Below are positions 22,385 through 31,177 of a DNA stretch of 34,518 nt, piece after piece. The translations under genes were made by a program, and so were the position numbers. The stretch is from Variovorax sp. CAN15 (lineage in GTDB: Bacteria > Pseudomonadota > Gammaproteobacteria > Burkholderiales > Burkholderiaceae_C), in NCBI RefSeq assembly GCF_030462475.1, contig NZ_JASMRZ010000021.1, positions 44,165 to 78,682 of the forward strand, written 5' to 3'. The notes below the pieces were generated by a model that saw only the letters and a list, made by a program, of their open reading frames with translations, made no database searches and had not been told where the DNA came from. Position 1 is the stretch's first letter. Every line of letters begins with the position of its first letter.

Positions 22385-23617
22385 TCACGCGGCGTTCAGC
22401 GCCGAAGTGCCGTCGTAGATGTAGCGGCGCGACCAGGGCAGCGTCTTCGCCGCCCTGCCCGCCTTGCGCCCGACGATCTGGTAGATCGCCACGTCGTCGT
22501 TCTCGAAGGCATAGGCGCAGCCCGCGAGGTACACGCGCCAGATGCGGAATTTCTCCTCGTCGACCAGCGCGCGCGCCTTCTCGCTGTTGGCCTCGTAGGC
22601 GTCGCTCCAGAAGCGCAGCGTCTGCGCGTAGTGGCGGCGCAGGTTCTCCACGTCGAATGCTTCGAGCCCGCCTTGCTGCATGGCCTGCAGCGCGAGGCTG
22701 ATGTGCGGCAGCTCGCCGTTGGGGAACACGTAGCGGTCGATGAAGTCGCCACCGCCGTACGACACGCCGCCGCCTTCCGGGTCGGACGAGGTGATGCCGT
22801 GGTTCATCACCACGCCGTCGTCGGCCAGCAGCTGCTGCACGCGCCTGAAGTAGTCGGGCAGGTTCTTGCGGCCCACGTGCTCGAACATGCCGACGCTGGT
22901 GATGCGGTCGAACTGGCCGGTCACGTCGCGGTAGTCCTGCAGGCGGATCTCGATGCGGTCCTCCAGGCCCGCGGCCTTCACGCGCTCGGTAGCCAGGTCG
23001 AACTGGTTCTGCGACAGCGTCACGCCCACGCAGCGCGCGCCGAACTTCTGCGCCGCACGGATCACCAGCGCGCCCCAGCCGCAGCCGATGTCCAGCAGGG
23101 TCTGGCCCGGCTTGAGCTCGATCTTGGTGAGGATGTGGTCGATCTTCTTGAGCTGCGCGGTGGCGAGGTCTTCGTCGCCGTTCTCGAAGTAGGCGCACGA
23201 ATACACCATGTTCGGATCGAGCCAGAGCTTGTAGAACTCGTTCGAGACGTCGTAGTGGTATTGAATGGACTTCTTGTCCGACGACCTGGTGTGCGTGAAG
23301 TAGCGCGCCATGTTCTGCAGCGCGCCTCCGGGCTTGTCGATCGAGGTTTTCGCAAGGCCGTAGGCGATGTCGATCACGTCGCTGAGCTTGCCCTCGATGT
23401 CGATCTTGCTCTTGACGTAGGCCTCGCCCAGATTGTCGAGCGTGGGCTGCAGCATCAGCGAGAGCGCCGCCGGCGACTTCACGTGCAGCGTGACGACGGG
23501 CCCGCTGAAGGTGCCGAAGTCATAGGACTGGCCGTCCCACAGGGTGAGCCGCGCCGGCAGGTTGGCGCGTGCGCGGACCGCGGCGCACCACTGCGCCAGC
23601 TTCTTTTCCCAAAGCAT
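22385..23617 (-). CDS. cfa: Cyclopropane-fatty-acyl-phospholipid synthase
   Basis: A 410-aa SAM-dependent enzyme that adds a methylene bridge to unsaturated acyl chains of membrane phospholipids, usually in late growth or acid stress. The N-terminal lipid-binding part (residues 1-110) is followed by IQYHYDVSNEFYKLWLD and the SAM motif LLDIGCGWGALVIRAA (about 173-188). Further signature parts are GMFEHVG, the active-site loop GGDFIDRYVFPNGELPH, and the ending RIWRVYLAGCAYAF. The ATG at 23617 has GGAGA seven bases before it. Two perfect palindromes lie in the 150 bp upstream. The AraC gene lies upstream on the same strand but its natural partner is the divergent reductase, so a link to cfa is not implied. 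Confidence 0.95.
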   Translation of the reverse strand: MLWEKKLAQWCAAVRARANLPARLTLWDGQSYDFGTFSGPVVTLHVKSPAALSLMLQPTLDNLGEAYVKSKIDIEGKLSDVIDIAYGLAKTSIDKPGGALQNMARYFTHTRSSDKKSIQYHYDVSNEFYKLWLDPNMVYSCAYFENGDEDLATAQLKKIDHILTKIELKPGQTLLDIGCGWGALVIRAAQKFGARCVGVTLSQNQFDLATERVKAAGLEDRIEIRLQDYRDVTGQFDRITSVGMFEHVGRKNLPDYFRRVQQLLADDGVVMNHGITSSDPEGGGVSYGGGDFIDRYVFPNGELPHISLALQAMQQGGLEAFDVENLRRHYAQTLRFWSDAYEANSEKARALVDEEKFRIWRVYLAGCAYAFENDDVAIYQIVGRKAGRAAKTLPWSRRYIYDGTSALNAA

Positions 23618-23642
23618 GCATTTCTCCGTGTTGTTGAGTTCT

Positions 23643-23700
23643 CCCGCCCGGGCGGGCGTGTTGCTGCAGCGGGCAAAACAATAACGAAGTTCCGCGGAAC
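23643..23700. promoter_or_regulatory. Two perfect palindromes in the cfa leader
   Basis: CCCGCCCGGGCGGG (14 bp, 23643-23656) and GTTCCGCGGAAC (12 bp, 23689-23700) both lie in the gap upstream of cfa, with an AT-richer stretch between them that could hold a -10 box. Either might bind a dimeric regulator; the first could also fold in the leader RNA close to the start codon. Confidence 0.35.
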
Positions 23701-23767
23701 GTGCATGGTCACGTCAGCGCAAGAAATCGCAGCAAGTGCTAGAAGGCGGCTGGTGCGCGCCGGCGCT

Positions 23768-24760
23768 TCAGGCCGCTTCCATCGACGCCGCGCCCATCGC
23801 GTCGTTGCCCGCCTCGCCCAGCCAGCGGCGCTTGTCGCGCAGCGGCGGCGCGCCGAACATGCGGCCGTACTCGCGTGCGAACTGCGATGTGCTCTCGTAG
23901 CCCACGCTGTGCGCCGCGCTCGCCACGTCGGCGCCGGCGATCAGCATCTGGCGGCGCGCCTCCTGCAGGCGCAGCTGCTTCTGGTACTGCAGCGGGCTCA
24001 TGGCCGTCACGGCCTTGAAATGATGGTGGAACGAAGACACGCTCATGTGCACCGCGCGCGCCATGTCCTCCACCCGCAGCGACTGCGCGTAGTTCATGCG
24101 CAGCGCGCTGATGGCCTTGGTGATGCGCTGCGTGTGGCTGTCCTGCAGCGCGATCTGCCGCAGCCGCGCGCCCTCGCCGTTGACCAGCAGGCGGTACATG
24201 ATCTCGCGCTTGATGAGCGGCGCCACGATGGGCACGTCGTCCGGCGTGTCCAGCAGCCGCAGCAGGCGCAGCACCGGCTCCAGCACCGGCATGGCGATGC
24301 GGTTGACGTACATGCCGCGCGAAGCCGGCGCGTTGGCCTTGGCGGGCAGCTTCTCGTCGCCGATCAGGTCGCCGATCTCATCCAGGGCCAGCTCCAGCCG
24401 CACGCCCAGGTAGGGCTCCTGCTCGCTCTTCACGCAGACCTGGCCGCACACCGGCAGGTCGACGGATGTGACGAGATAGTGCATCGGGTCGTACACATAG
24501 ATGTCGTCGCCCACGATGATGCGCTTGGAGCCCTGCGCGATCAGCCCCAGCGCGGGGGACGCGAAGCCGTGCTTGGGCCCTTCGGGCTTGCGGATGCAGA
24601 ACACCTGCAGGCCGGCTATGGCGGTGACGACCGTGCCTTCCTGTCCCTGCGTGATGTGCTCGATCAGCGCCACCAGTTCCTTGCGGGCTGCGTCGAGTTC
24701 GGGTTCCAGCGGCATCGGCTGGGCGATGGCTGCTGCGATTTCGGGTGTTTCGTCGGACAT
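23768..24760 (-). CDS. AraC family transcriptional regulator (AraC_N type, YqhC-like)
   Basis: A 330-aa regulator. The N-terminal cupin-like AraC_N domain spans about 25-190 (VVTAIAGLQVFCIRKPEGPK, then GLIAQGSKRIIVGDD). The C-terminal double helix-turn-helix is in about 215-315 (RVEDMARAVHMSVSSFHHHF and GYESTSQFAREYGRMFG). The architecture matches E. coli YqhC, which activates the aldehyde reductase gene yqhD, and here the gene is divergent from an aldo/keto reductase. Aldehyde-responsive control of that reductase is a reasonable inference. The ATG at 24760 begins MSDETPEIAAAI; the frame runs far further upstream but only as a shadow of the reductase gene on the other strand. Confidence 0.92.
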   Translation of the reverse strand: MSDETPEIAAAIAQPMPLEPELDAARKELVALIEHITQGQEGTVVTAIAGLQVFCIRKPEGPKHGFASPALGLIAQGSKRIIVGDDIYVYDPMHYLVTSVDLPVCGQVCVKSEQEPYLGVRLELALDEIGDLIGDEKLPAKANAPASRGMYVNRIAMPVLEPVLRLLRLLDTPDDVPIVAPLIKREIMYRLLVNGEGARLRQIALQDSHTQRITKAISALRMNYAQSLRVEDMARAVHMSVSSFHHHFKAVTAMSPLQYQKQLRLQEARRQMLIAGADVASAAHSVGYESTSQFAREYGRMFGAPPLRDKRRWLGEAGNDAMGAASMEAA

Positions 24761-25042
24761 GTTCGGGCACCTTGTCACGATGGAGGAGCCGGCGAGAACC
24801 GGCATACAGGGGGCCAGATGGGCGAATCGCCCCCAAAAGCCCCCTGGAGGAATGAGCGGATCGGAGCTTAGCGCTCCTCTCCCCGGTTCGCACGCGCCGG
24901 CGGGGAGGTCTGGAGAATCAGGCAAATACTTTGCAGGAACGCGCTCGCCGCGGGCCGGACGGCGGCGGGATACTTTTTTCCGGCAGATCCCGTTCCCCTC
25001 CCTCCCCTCCTTTCTCCTGCCTCCCCGCAAAGGAACCTCTCC
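24761..25042. promoter_or_regulatory. Divergent promoter region, AraC / aldo-keto reductase
   Basis: 282 bp with no gene. The right end has a pyrimidine-rich tract (about 24988-25027) just before the reductase ribosome site AAAGGAA. I could not define a clear operator; AraC sites are often direct repeats that are hard to see by eye. Confidence 0.5.
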
Positions 25043-26095
25043 ATGCAATACCGCAAATTCGGCCGCACCGGCCTTTTCGTTTCCGAACTCTGCCTGGGCA
25101 CCATGACCTTCGGCGGCTCCTCCGGCATCTGGGGCCAGATCGGCAACCTGCAGCAGTCCGAGGCCGAAGGGCTGATCGGCCGCTCGCTGGACGCCGGCAT
25201 CAACTTCATCGACACGGCCGACGTGTATTCCGAAGGCCAGTCCGAAGTCATCACCGGCCAGGCGCTGAAGAACCTCAAGGTGCCGCGCGACAGCTTCGTG
25301 CTGGCCACCAAGGTGCTGGGCGAGACCGGCAGCAAGGGCGTCAACTCGGCCGGCGCCTCGCGCTTCCACATCATGGACGGCGTGAAGGCCAGCCTGCGGC
25401 GCCTGCAGCTGGACCACATCGACCTCTACCAGATCCATGGCTTCGACCCGGTCACGCCCATCGAGGAAACCGTGCACGCGCTCGACAACCTGGTGCGCCA
25501 GGGCCACGTGCGCTACGTGGGCGTGTCGAATTGGGCCGCCTGGCAGATCGCCAAGGCGCTGGGCATCGCCGAGCGCGACCGGCTGGCGCGCTTCGAGTCG
25601 CTGCAGGCCTACTACACCATCGCCGGGCGCGACCTGGAGCGCGAGCTGGCGCCGCTGCTGCGCAGCGAGAACGTCGGCCTGATGGTGTGGAGCCCGCTGG
25701 CGGGTGGCCTGCTCAGCGGCAAGTACGGCCGCAACACCGAGGCGGAGAAAGGCGCCCGCCGCACCAGCTTCGACTTTCCGCCGGTGAACGTCGAACGCGC
25801 CTACGACTGCATCGACGTGATGCGCCAGCTCGCCGAGGCGCGCGGCGTGTCGGTGGCGCAGATCGCGCTGGCGTGGCTGCTGCACCAGCAGGTGGTGACC
25901 AGCGTGATCATCGGCGCCAAGCGCGTGGAGCAGCTGGACGACAACATCGCGGCCACGGCCATCAAGCTCACGGCCGAAGAGCTCGCCACGCTGGACAAGG
26001 TGAGCGCCCTGCCGGCCGAGTACCCCGGCTGGATGCTGGAGCGCCAGGGCGGCGTGCGCGGCAAGCGGCTGGAGGAATCAGGCCGCCGCGGCTGA
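25043..26095 (+). CDS. Aldo/keto reductase (potassium channel beta-subunit-like group)
   Basis: A 350-aa NADPH-dependent aldo/keto reductase. The catalytic residues lie in [14 protein letters not shown] (Asp, Tyr), LATKVLGE (Lys) and LYQIHGFDP (His). The cofactor end has [16 protein letters not shown]. The second member of the family in this window, it differs clearly from the YghZ-like one: it lacks the GPPYG insert. The ATG at 25043 has AAAGGAA upstream and starts [19 protein letters not shown] as usual. It is divergent from the AraC regulator that probably controls it. Its last 18 bp overlap the 3' end of bioD on the other strand. Substrate unknown; aldehyde detoxification is the likely role by analogy. 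Confidence 0.93.
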   Translation: MQYRKFGRTGLFVSELCLGTMTFGGSSGIWGQIGNLQQSEAEGLIGRSLDAGINFIDTADVYSEGQSEVITGQALKNLKVPRDSFVLATKVLGETGSKGVNSAGASRFHIMDGVKASLRRLQLDHIDLYQIHGFDPVTPIEETVHALDNLVRQGHVRYVGVSNWAAWQIAKALGIAERDRLARFESLQAYYTIAGRDLERELAPLLRSENVGLMVWSPLAGGLLSGKYGRNTEAEKGARRTSFDFPPVNVERAYDCIDVMRQLAEARGVSVAQIALAWLLHQQVVTSVIIGAKRVEQLDDNIAATAIKLTAEELATLDKVSALPAEYPGWMLERQGGVRGKRLEESGRRG

Positions 26096-26824
26096 AGCCG
26101 CCTGCAGCGATGCGCGGCGACGCGCCGCATGCGCCGCCGTCGCCCGCAGCGCGCGCAGGTCGATGTGGCGGGCCGCGCTGGCCGCATCGGGCTTCTCCAG
26201 GTGCGGCACGATGCCCAGCAAGGGCGCGCCGAGCCGCGCGCGCAGCGTCTGCAGATTGGCCTGCGGCGCGAGCATCGACGGATCGACCATGCTCGCCACC
26301 CAGCCCGCCAACACCAGGCCGCGCGCGCGGATCGCCTCGGCGCTCAGCAGCGCGTGGTTGAGGCAGCCCAGCCGCAGGCCGACGACGAGGATCACCGGCA
26401 GGCCCAGCGCCACGGCCAGGCCGGCGCTGTCGAGGTCGTCGCCGAAGGGCACGCAGAAGCCGCCCACGCCCTCGACCACCACCGCGTCGGCATGCGCCGA
26501 GAGCTGTTCGAAGGCCGACAGCAGCGGCTGCAGCGCGATGTTCACGCCCTCCTGCCTTGCCGCGAGGTGCGGCGACATCGGTGCGCGCAGCAGATAGGGG
26601 CAGCGCAGTTCCAGCGGTGCGTCGACGTTGCCGGCGGCATGCAGTTGCTCCACGTCCTCGTTGCGCCAGACACCGTCGACCTCTTCGAGGCCCGCCGCCA
26701 CCGGCTTCATGCCAACCGCGCGCAGGCCCGATCCGGCCAGCAGGCTCAGCATGGCACTGCTCACGAGCGTCTTGCCGATGCCGGTGTCGGTGCCGGTGAC
26801 GAACCAGCGGCGCTGTTGCGTCAT
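26078..26824 (-). CDS. bioD: Dethiobiotin synthetase
   Basis: Third step of the biotin pathway here: ATP-dependent closure of the ureido ring of DAPA to dethiobiotin, using CO2. The P-loop GTDTGIGKT lies at residues 11-19, followed by KPVAAG with the conserved Lys; [11 protein letters not shown] is the second family motif. Length 248 aa is slightly longer than E. coli BioD because of an Ala-rich tail (LQAASAAAA). The start ATG at 26824 overlaps the bioF stop (ATGA), implying coupled translation. It is the last gene of bioA-bioF-bioD; bioB, which often follows in relatives, is absent, and the reductase gene runs in from the other side with an 18-bp overlap. Confidence 0.95.
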   Translation of the reverse strand: MTQQRRWFVTGTDTGIGKTLVSSAMLSLLAGSGLRAVGMKPVAAGLEEVDGVWRNEDVEQLHAAGNVDAPLELRCPYLLRAPMSPHLAARQEGVNIALQPLLSAFEQLSAHADAVVVEGVGGFCVPFGDDLDSAGLAVALGLPVILVVGLRLGCLNHALLSAEAIRARGLVLAGWVASMVDPSMLAPQANLQTLRARLGAPLLGIVPHLEKPDAASAARHIDLRALRATAAHAARRRASLQAASAAAA

Positions 26825-28056
26825 GCCGCCTCCTTCAGCTGCTGGCTTGCAAGGGCCTCGCCCAGCGCATCGACCAGCCGCGCGACGTCGGCTTCGGTGT
26901 GGCTGGCCGACAGCGCGATGCGCAGCCGTGCCGTCCCGGCCGGCACCGTGGGCGGACGGATCGCCCCGACGCGCAACCCATGTGCATCGAGCTGCGCCAT
27001 GGTCAGCATCGCGCGCGCGTTGTCGCCCACGATCAGCGGCTGGATCGCGGTTGGCGACTCCGGCAGCCACGCGCCGCCATCCGGCGGCAGCACTGCCTCC
27101 ACCCCCAGGCGCAGCTGAGAGATGCGCTCCTTCAGCTGCGCACGGCGTTGCGCGCCCTCCTCGCCCTCGATCAACGCCAGGCTCGCAAGCAACGCATGCG
27201 CCACGGCCGGCGGCGCGGCCGTGGTGAAGATGTACGGCCGCGCCCGCTGCACCAGGTAGTCGATGACGGTGCGGTGCGCCGCCACGAAGGCACCCGACAC
27301 GCCCGCCGCCTTGCCCAGCGTGCCGACCAGCACCAGCCGCTGCGAATTCAGGCCCAACGCTTCTGGTACGCCGCGCCCCGTTTCGCCGAGCACGCCGAAG
27401 CCGTGCGCATCGTCGATCACCAGCCAGGCGTCGTGCTTCTCGGCCAGCGCGAGCAGCGCGGCCACGGGCGCGATGTTGCCGTCCATGCTGAACACCGCGT
27501 CGCTCACGATGAGCTTCACCGGCGCGTCGCAGGCCGCGAGTTGCATGTCGAGCGCCGCCACGTCGCAATGCGCGTAGCGCTCCACGCGCGCCTTGGCCAG
27601 TCGCGCCCCGTCGATCAGCGAGGCGTGGTTGAGCGACTCCGAGAAGATGACCGCGTCCGCCCCGCCGAGCGCCGACAGCACCGCGAGGTTGGCCATGTAG
27701 CCGGTGCAGAAGAACAGGCTGCGCGCCTCGGGAATGAAGGGCGACAGCCAGCCGGCCAGTGTTTCCTCGAGCTGCGCGTGCGCGCGGGAGTGCCCGAGGA
27801 TCAGGTGCGAGCCGCCGCTGCCCGTGCCGTACAGCGCGGCGCCTTCGGCCCATGCCTTCGCCAGCGCGGGATGGGCCGCGAGGCCGAGGTAGTCGTTGCT
27901 GCTGAAGCAGAGCATGGTGCGCGGTACGGTGCTGCCGGCCAGCGTCAGCGTCTGCAGCGGGGCGCAGGCGGTTTCGGCGATCTGCCTTCGGCGGCGCAGC
28001 GACTGGGCGTCGAGCGCGTCGATCTCGCCCTGCAGGCGGTCAAGCAAGCGCGACAT
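26821..28056 (-). CDS. bioF: 8-amino-7-oxononanoate synthase
   Basis: PLP enzyme that condenses pimeloyl-ACP or -CoA with L-alanine to make KAPA, the first dedicated ring-building step of biotin synthesis. The PLP lysine is Lys249 in [12 protein letters not shown]. Other signatures are [34 protein letters not shown] and [11 protein letters not shown]. The 411 aa length is a little above the usual 385-400. The ATG at 28056 gives the family N-terminus [20 protein letters not shown]. It overlaps bioA by 17 bp and bioD by 4 bp, so the three genes form one tight operon. Overlaps of this kind suggest fixed protein ratios through translational coupling. Confidence 0.96.
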   Translation of the reverse strand: MSRLLDRLQGEIDALDAQSLRRRRQIAETACAPLQTLTLAGSTVPRTMLCFSSNDYLGLAAHPALAKAWAEGAALYGTGSGGSHLILGHSRAHAQLEETLAGWLSPFIPEARSLFFCTGYMANLAVLSALGGADAVIFSESLNHASLIDGARLAKARVERYAHCDVAALDMQLAACDAPVKLIVSDAVFSMDGNIAPVAALLALAEKHDAWLVIDDAHGFGVLGETGRGVPEALGLNSQRLVLVGTLGKAAGVSGAFVAAHRTVIDYLVQRARPYIFTTAAPPAVAHALLASLALIEGEEGAQRRAQLKERISQLRLGVEAVLPPDGGAWLPESPTAIQPLIVGDNARAMLTMAQLDAHGLRVGAIRPPTVPAGTARLRIALSASHTEADVARLVDALGEALASQQLKEAA

Positions 28057-29443
28057 CGCGGGCTCCTTCCTTCTTCGGGTTCCGCGGGTTCTGCGGGTTC
28101 GTGGCCATGACGGCATCCAGCGTGGCGAGCGTGCCGTCGACCAGCAGGTCGATCTCGTCGTCGCTGATGGCGTATGGCGGCATCAGGTACACGGTGTTGC
28201 CGATGGGCCGCATCAGCAGCCCCTGCGCGCGCGCCGCGAGGTGGAAGCGCTCGGCGAAGCGGGCGCCGGGCTCGCGCACGTCGAAGGCGGTGATCATTCC
28301 GCGCTGCCGCAGATGGTCGGCTGCGCGGCCTTCGAGCCCGTCGCCCAGGCGCCGCAGCAGGCGCGCCGCCCTGCCCTGGTTGCGCTGCAGCGCGTCTTCG
28401 GCTTCGAACAGATCCAGCGTCGCCAGCGCCGCGCGGCAGGCCAGCGCATTGCCGGTGTACGAGTGCGAATGCAGGAAGCTGCGCGCCGCGTCGTCGTCGA
28501 TGAAGGCGTCGTGGATGGCATCGCGCGCCATCACCAGCGCCAGCGGCAGGTAGCCGCCGCTGATGCCTTTCGAGAGGCAGAGAAAGTCGGGCCAGATGCC
28601 GGCCTGCTCGCAGGCGAAGAAGCTGCCGGTACGCCCGCAGCCCACCGCGATCTCGTCGGCGATGAGGTGCACGCCATGCCGATCGCACAGCGCACGCACT
28701 CGGCGCAGGTATTCGGGGTCGTGCATCGCCATGCCGGTGGCGCATTGCACCAGCGGCTCGACGATCACTGCGGCGATGGTGCCGTGCTGCTCGGCCAGCA
28801 GCACTTCGAGTTCGGCGGCTGCGCGGCAGGCCACGTCGGCTGCGCTCTCGCCGGGAGCGGCATTTCGCGCATCGGGCGAGGCGACCAGATGCGCGTTCGC
28901 GAGCAAGGGCGCATAGGCGTCGCGGAACACCGGCACGTCGGTCACGTGCAGCGCGCCCAGCGTCTCGCCGTGGTAGCCGTGCTTCAGCGCGACGAAGCGC
29001 CGCTTGTCGCCGCGGCCGGCGTTGCGCCAGAAATGAAAGCTCATCTTCAGCGCGATCTCCACCGCCGAAGCGCCGTCGGACGCATAGAAGCAATGCCCGA
29101 GCGCGCCCCCTGTGAGCGCGGACAGCCGCTGCGCCAGCTCCACCGCGGGCGCATGTGTGCAGCCGGCGAGCATCACGTGCGCGAGCGTGTCGAGCTGGTC
29201 CTTCAGCGCCGCGTTGATCGCCGGATGCGCATGACCGAACAGGTTGACCCACCACGAACTGGTGGCGTCCATGTAGCGCCGCCCTTCCTGGTCGAAGAGC
29301 CACACGCCCTTGCCGCGCGCGATGGGCAGCGGCGGCACCGCCTCGAGGCGGATGCTCTGCGTGCACGGATGCCACACATGGCGCCGGCTGCGCTGCTGCA
29401 GGTCGGCATTGGAAGATGAGGAAGAAGCAGTTGTCGCAGGCAC
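28040..29443 (-). CDS. bioA: Adenosylmethionine-8-amino-7-oxononanoate aminotransferase
   Basis: PLP aminotransferase that converts KAPA to DAPA with SAM as amino donor. Family marks: HVWHPCTQ near the start, [18 protein letters not shown], the substrate-binding [12 protein letters not shown], and the PLP lysine Lys292 in [14 protein letters not shown]. Length 467 aa is a little above normal because of a charged tail. The start is a GTG at 29443 with AAAGGA nine bases before it; no closer ATG fits. It is the first gene of the bio operon. No BioR-like TTATCTATAA site or E. coli-type BirA operator was recognised upstream, so control is unclear. Confidence 0.96.
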   Translation of the reverse strand: MPATTASSSSSNADLQQRSRRHVWHPCTQSIRLEAVPPLPIARGKGVWLFDQEGRRYMDATSSWWVNLFGHAHPAINAALKDQLDTLAHVMLAGCTHAPAVELAQRLSALTGGALGHCFYASDGASAVEIALKMSFHFWRNAGRGDKRRFVALKHGYHGETLGALHVTDVPVFRDAYAPLLANAHLVASPDARNAAPGESAADVACRAAAELEVLLAEQHGTIAAVIVEPLVQCATGMAMHDPEYLRRVRALCDRHGVHLIADEIAVGCGRTGSFFACEQAGIWPDFLCLSKGISGGYLPLALVMARDAIHDAFIDDDAARSFLHSHSYTGNALACRAALATLDLFEAEDALQRNQGRAARLLRRLGDGLEGRAADHLRQRGMITAFDVREPGARFAERFHLAARAQGLLMRPIGNTVYLMPPYAISDDEIDLLVDGTLATLDAVMATNPQNPRNPKKEGARDVALA

Positions 29444-29750
29444 CCGCGCAGTCCTTTCGTGAGGGCAAGGCGCGGGATCGTATCGACGCGTTCAGGGGGC
29501 GGCAAACCGCTACTCGGCGCGTGAGATGACGGGCTGTTCAGCGATGTTTGATGGCGTAGCGCTCGCGTTCGGAGCAACGTCGCGGAACACGCCGGCTTCT
29601 CGCTCTCGAGGACGTGTGGCCGGAAAACGCAAGTTGTCCGGCTGGCGGCAGAAACAGGCCATGAATGTCCGATTTGCGGGACCCAGCGGCGCAGCGCGCG
29701 AATTTCGGACATGCATCGTGGCCTGTTTCAGCAGCCCTCGCGGGCCGCCT
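29444..29750. other. About 306-bp gap between the NmrA-like gene and bioA
   Basis: Holds the bioA leader and the long imperfect inverted repeat near its right end. Short open frames on the minus strand begin inside the repeat but have no recognisable domain or ribosome site. No other gene seen. Confidence 0.6.
29651..29729. repeat. 79-bp imperfect inverted repeat (large hairpin)
   Basis: Left arm: GAAACAGGCCA (29651-29661), TGA, then ATGTCCGA (29665-29672). Right arm: TCGGACAT (29705-29712), GCATCG, then TGGCCTGTTTC (29719-29729). That is 19 perfect pairs split by a small internal loop, around a 32-nt centre. It starts 20 nt past the stop of the NmrA-like gene and has no U-run. It could be a termination or mRNA-end hairpin, or one copy of a dispersed palindromic element (REP-like). 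Confidence 0.8.
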
Positions 29751-30616
29751 CAGCCCGAGTTCCTGTTCACCAGCCCGGCGATGTACTCGCGCAGCGAGAT
29801 CGCCCCACGCACCGGCTTGCCGGCCGGCTCGTAGTGCTGGTCCATCGTGGCGCGCGTCATCGCGGCGTACGACTTCGCGGCGGCGTCGGAGAAGCCCAGC
29901 CGCCCGAACGCCTGCTCCAGCTGCTCGCGCGGCGTCTCCACGACTGCGACCGGCTTTCCGAGCGCCTCGGAGAAAGCCCGCGCCACGTCGCCCGGCGAAT
30001 AGCGCTCCGGCCCTTCGACATGGTGCGGCCCCGATGATTCGGCCGGGCCCAGCATCAGCTTCGCGGCGTACTGGCCGAGGTCGTGCGGCGCCACCATGGG
30101 CAGCGTGAAGTCGGCGGGGAACATGCTGTAGACCTTGCCTTCCTTGCGCGCGGTTTCCAGCGAGGCGTCCCAGTTGCTCATGTAGTAGGCGGCGCGAAGA
30201 GCGCTGAATGGCGCCGGGCCGGCGGCGAGCGCCTGTTCCAGGTCGTACAGCACGCTGAGGTCGCCGATGCCTTCGCCGGGCTGCGCGCCGTAGGCCGACT
30301 CGGCCACGATCTTCTCGAGCGTGCAGCCTTCGAGCGCCGAAACGATGGCGCGCACGCTCCTGAGCTCCTCGGCCACCGTGTCGGAAGACGGCGGTGCGGG
30401 CGGATTCAGCACGAAGACGCGCTTCCCGCCCATGAACACGCGGTGCAGCGCGTGGGTGTCGAATACGTCGACCTGTGCCACGTGCGCGCCCTTGGTGCGC
30501 AGGGCCTGGGCCTTGTGCGCGTCGCGCGTGACCACCGTGACCGCCTCGCTGCGTTCGAGCAAGGCTTGCGCCAGCGCCGAGCCGACGTGGCCGGTCGCTC
30601 CCAGGATGATGTGCAT
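29750..30616 (-). CDS. NmrA-like NAD(P)-binding protein
   Basis: Atypical short-chain dehydrogenase of the NmrA/HSCARG group, 288 aa from the chosen start. The N-terminal dinucleotide motif is GATGHVGSALAQAL (residues 6-19). These proteins bind NADP(H) and either reduce quinones (QorB-like) or sense redox state; the SDR active-site Tyr-x3-Lys is not evident. I chose the ATG at 30616 because AGGGGAG precedes it; an ATG at 30637 overlaps the stop of the upstream gene (ATGA) and would add seven residues. It is co-directional with the small basic protein gene upstream and is followed by the hairpin before bioA. Function is uncertain. Confidence 0.85.
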   Translation of the reverse strand: MHIILGATGHVGSALAQALLERSEAVTVVTRDAHKAQALRTKGAHVAQVDVFDTHALHRVFMGGKRVFVLNPPAPPSSDTVAEELRSVRAIVSALEGCTLEKIVAESAYGAQPGEGIGDLSVLYDLEQALAAGPAPFSALRAAYYMSNWDASLETARKEGKVYSMFPADFTLPMVAPHDLGQYAAKLMLGPAESSGPHHVEGPERYSPGDVARAFSEALGKPVAVVETPREQLEQAFGRLGFSDAAAKSYAAMTRATMDQHYEPAGKPVRGAISLREYIAGLVNRNSG

Positions 30617-30633
30617 GGGCCGCTCCCCTGCGC

Positions 30634-30945
30634 TCATCCGCGCTTCTCGGCGTTGCGCTTGCGCGTAGCAGCGGCCTTCTTCGCCGAGGCCGATCGCTCG
30701 GCTGCCGTGCGATGCGCCGCGGCGGCACCGCCCAGCCTTCCGCCCTTGCGCGATGGCCCGTGGTTCTCGGTCTTGCCCCGGCCTGAACCGCTCTTCTTGC
30801 CACCCCCGGTCTCGGCGTTCACCGTGGCCCAGGCGCGGCGCTCGGCCTCGCCCTTGCCGACGCCGCGATGCTCGTAGCCTTTCTCGATGTGCTCGGCCTG
30901 TCGCTTCTGCTTGTCCGTATAGGACGACTTGTCGCCTCTTGGCAT
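30634..30945 (-). CDS. Small basic 'plasmid stabilization protein'-type protein
   Basis: A 103-aa strongly basic protein. The N-terminus MPRGDKSSYTDKQKRQAEHI and the motif AERRAWATVN are typical of a widespread short family that databases label plasmid stabilization protein, though it is mostly chromosomal and its real role is unclear. The C-terminus is a Gly/Lys/Ala low-complexity tail (KKAAATRKRNAEKRG), as in nucleic acid-binding proteins. The ribosome site AGGAG lies six bases before the ATG. It is linked to the NmrA-like gene with a short or overlapping junction, so the two may be one transcript. The label should not be taken as evidence of a plasmid. Confidence 0.8.
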   Translation of the reverse strand: MPRGDKSSYTDKQKRQAEHIEKGYEHRGVGKGEAERRAWATVNAETGGGKKSGSGRGKTENHGPSRKGGRLGGAAAAHRTAAERSASAKKAAATRKRNAEKRG

Positions 30946-31063
30946 GCCTTGCTCCTGCAGTTGGTTAAGGAGCTTTCATGCTGGGCGCGGCATGTGCGCC
31001 GCGAGTAAGAAGACGGTCATGCCGGGCGTCGGCGTTGTCCGTCGTCGCGCTGTAAATTGCTTG

Positions 31064-31153
31064 TCAGGAGCCCGGCTTCATGCGCCGCAGGTGCGCCAGC
31101 ATCTCCTCGCGGACCACGCCGGCGATTTGGCTGCGCCGCCCGTTCTCCAGCAT
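31064..31153 (-). CDS. Possible 29-aa small protein in frame after AlkB
   Basis: An ORF reading MLENGRRSQIAGVVREEM and ending RRMKPGS. It lies 24 nt past the AlkB stop in the same reading frame. By eye 27 of 29 codons end in G or C while only about half of second positions are G/C, the pattern of translated genes here. The sequence predicts one charged helix. No ribosome site is seen, so reinitiation after AlkB, stop readthrough or a decayed C-terminal extension are all possible. No family recognised. Confidence 0.35.
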   Translation of the reverse strand: MLENGRRSQIAGVVREEMLAHLRRMKPGS

Positions 31154-31177
31154 GGCGGCTGAGGCCGACCGTCCGGT

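Noticed and set aside
22208..24871. Long plus-strand frame across cfa and the AraC gene
   Set aside because: Antisense to two clearly recognised genes, no domain content.
29203..29712. Minus-strand frame starting inside the inverted repeat and running into bioA
   Set aside because: No ribosome site and no domain; its end overlaps bioA out of frame.
30634..30945. Evidence for a plasmid or integrated plasmid
   Set aside because: The 'plasmid stabilization' label is a database habit for a small chromosomal family; no replication, partition or mobility gene is present.
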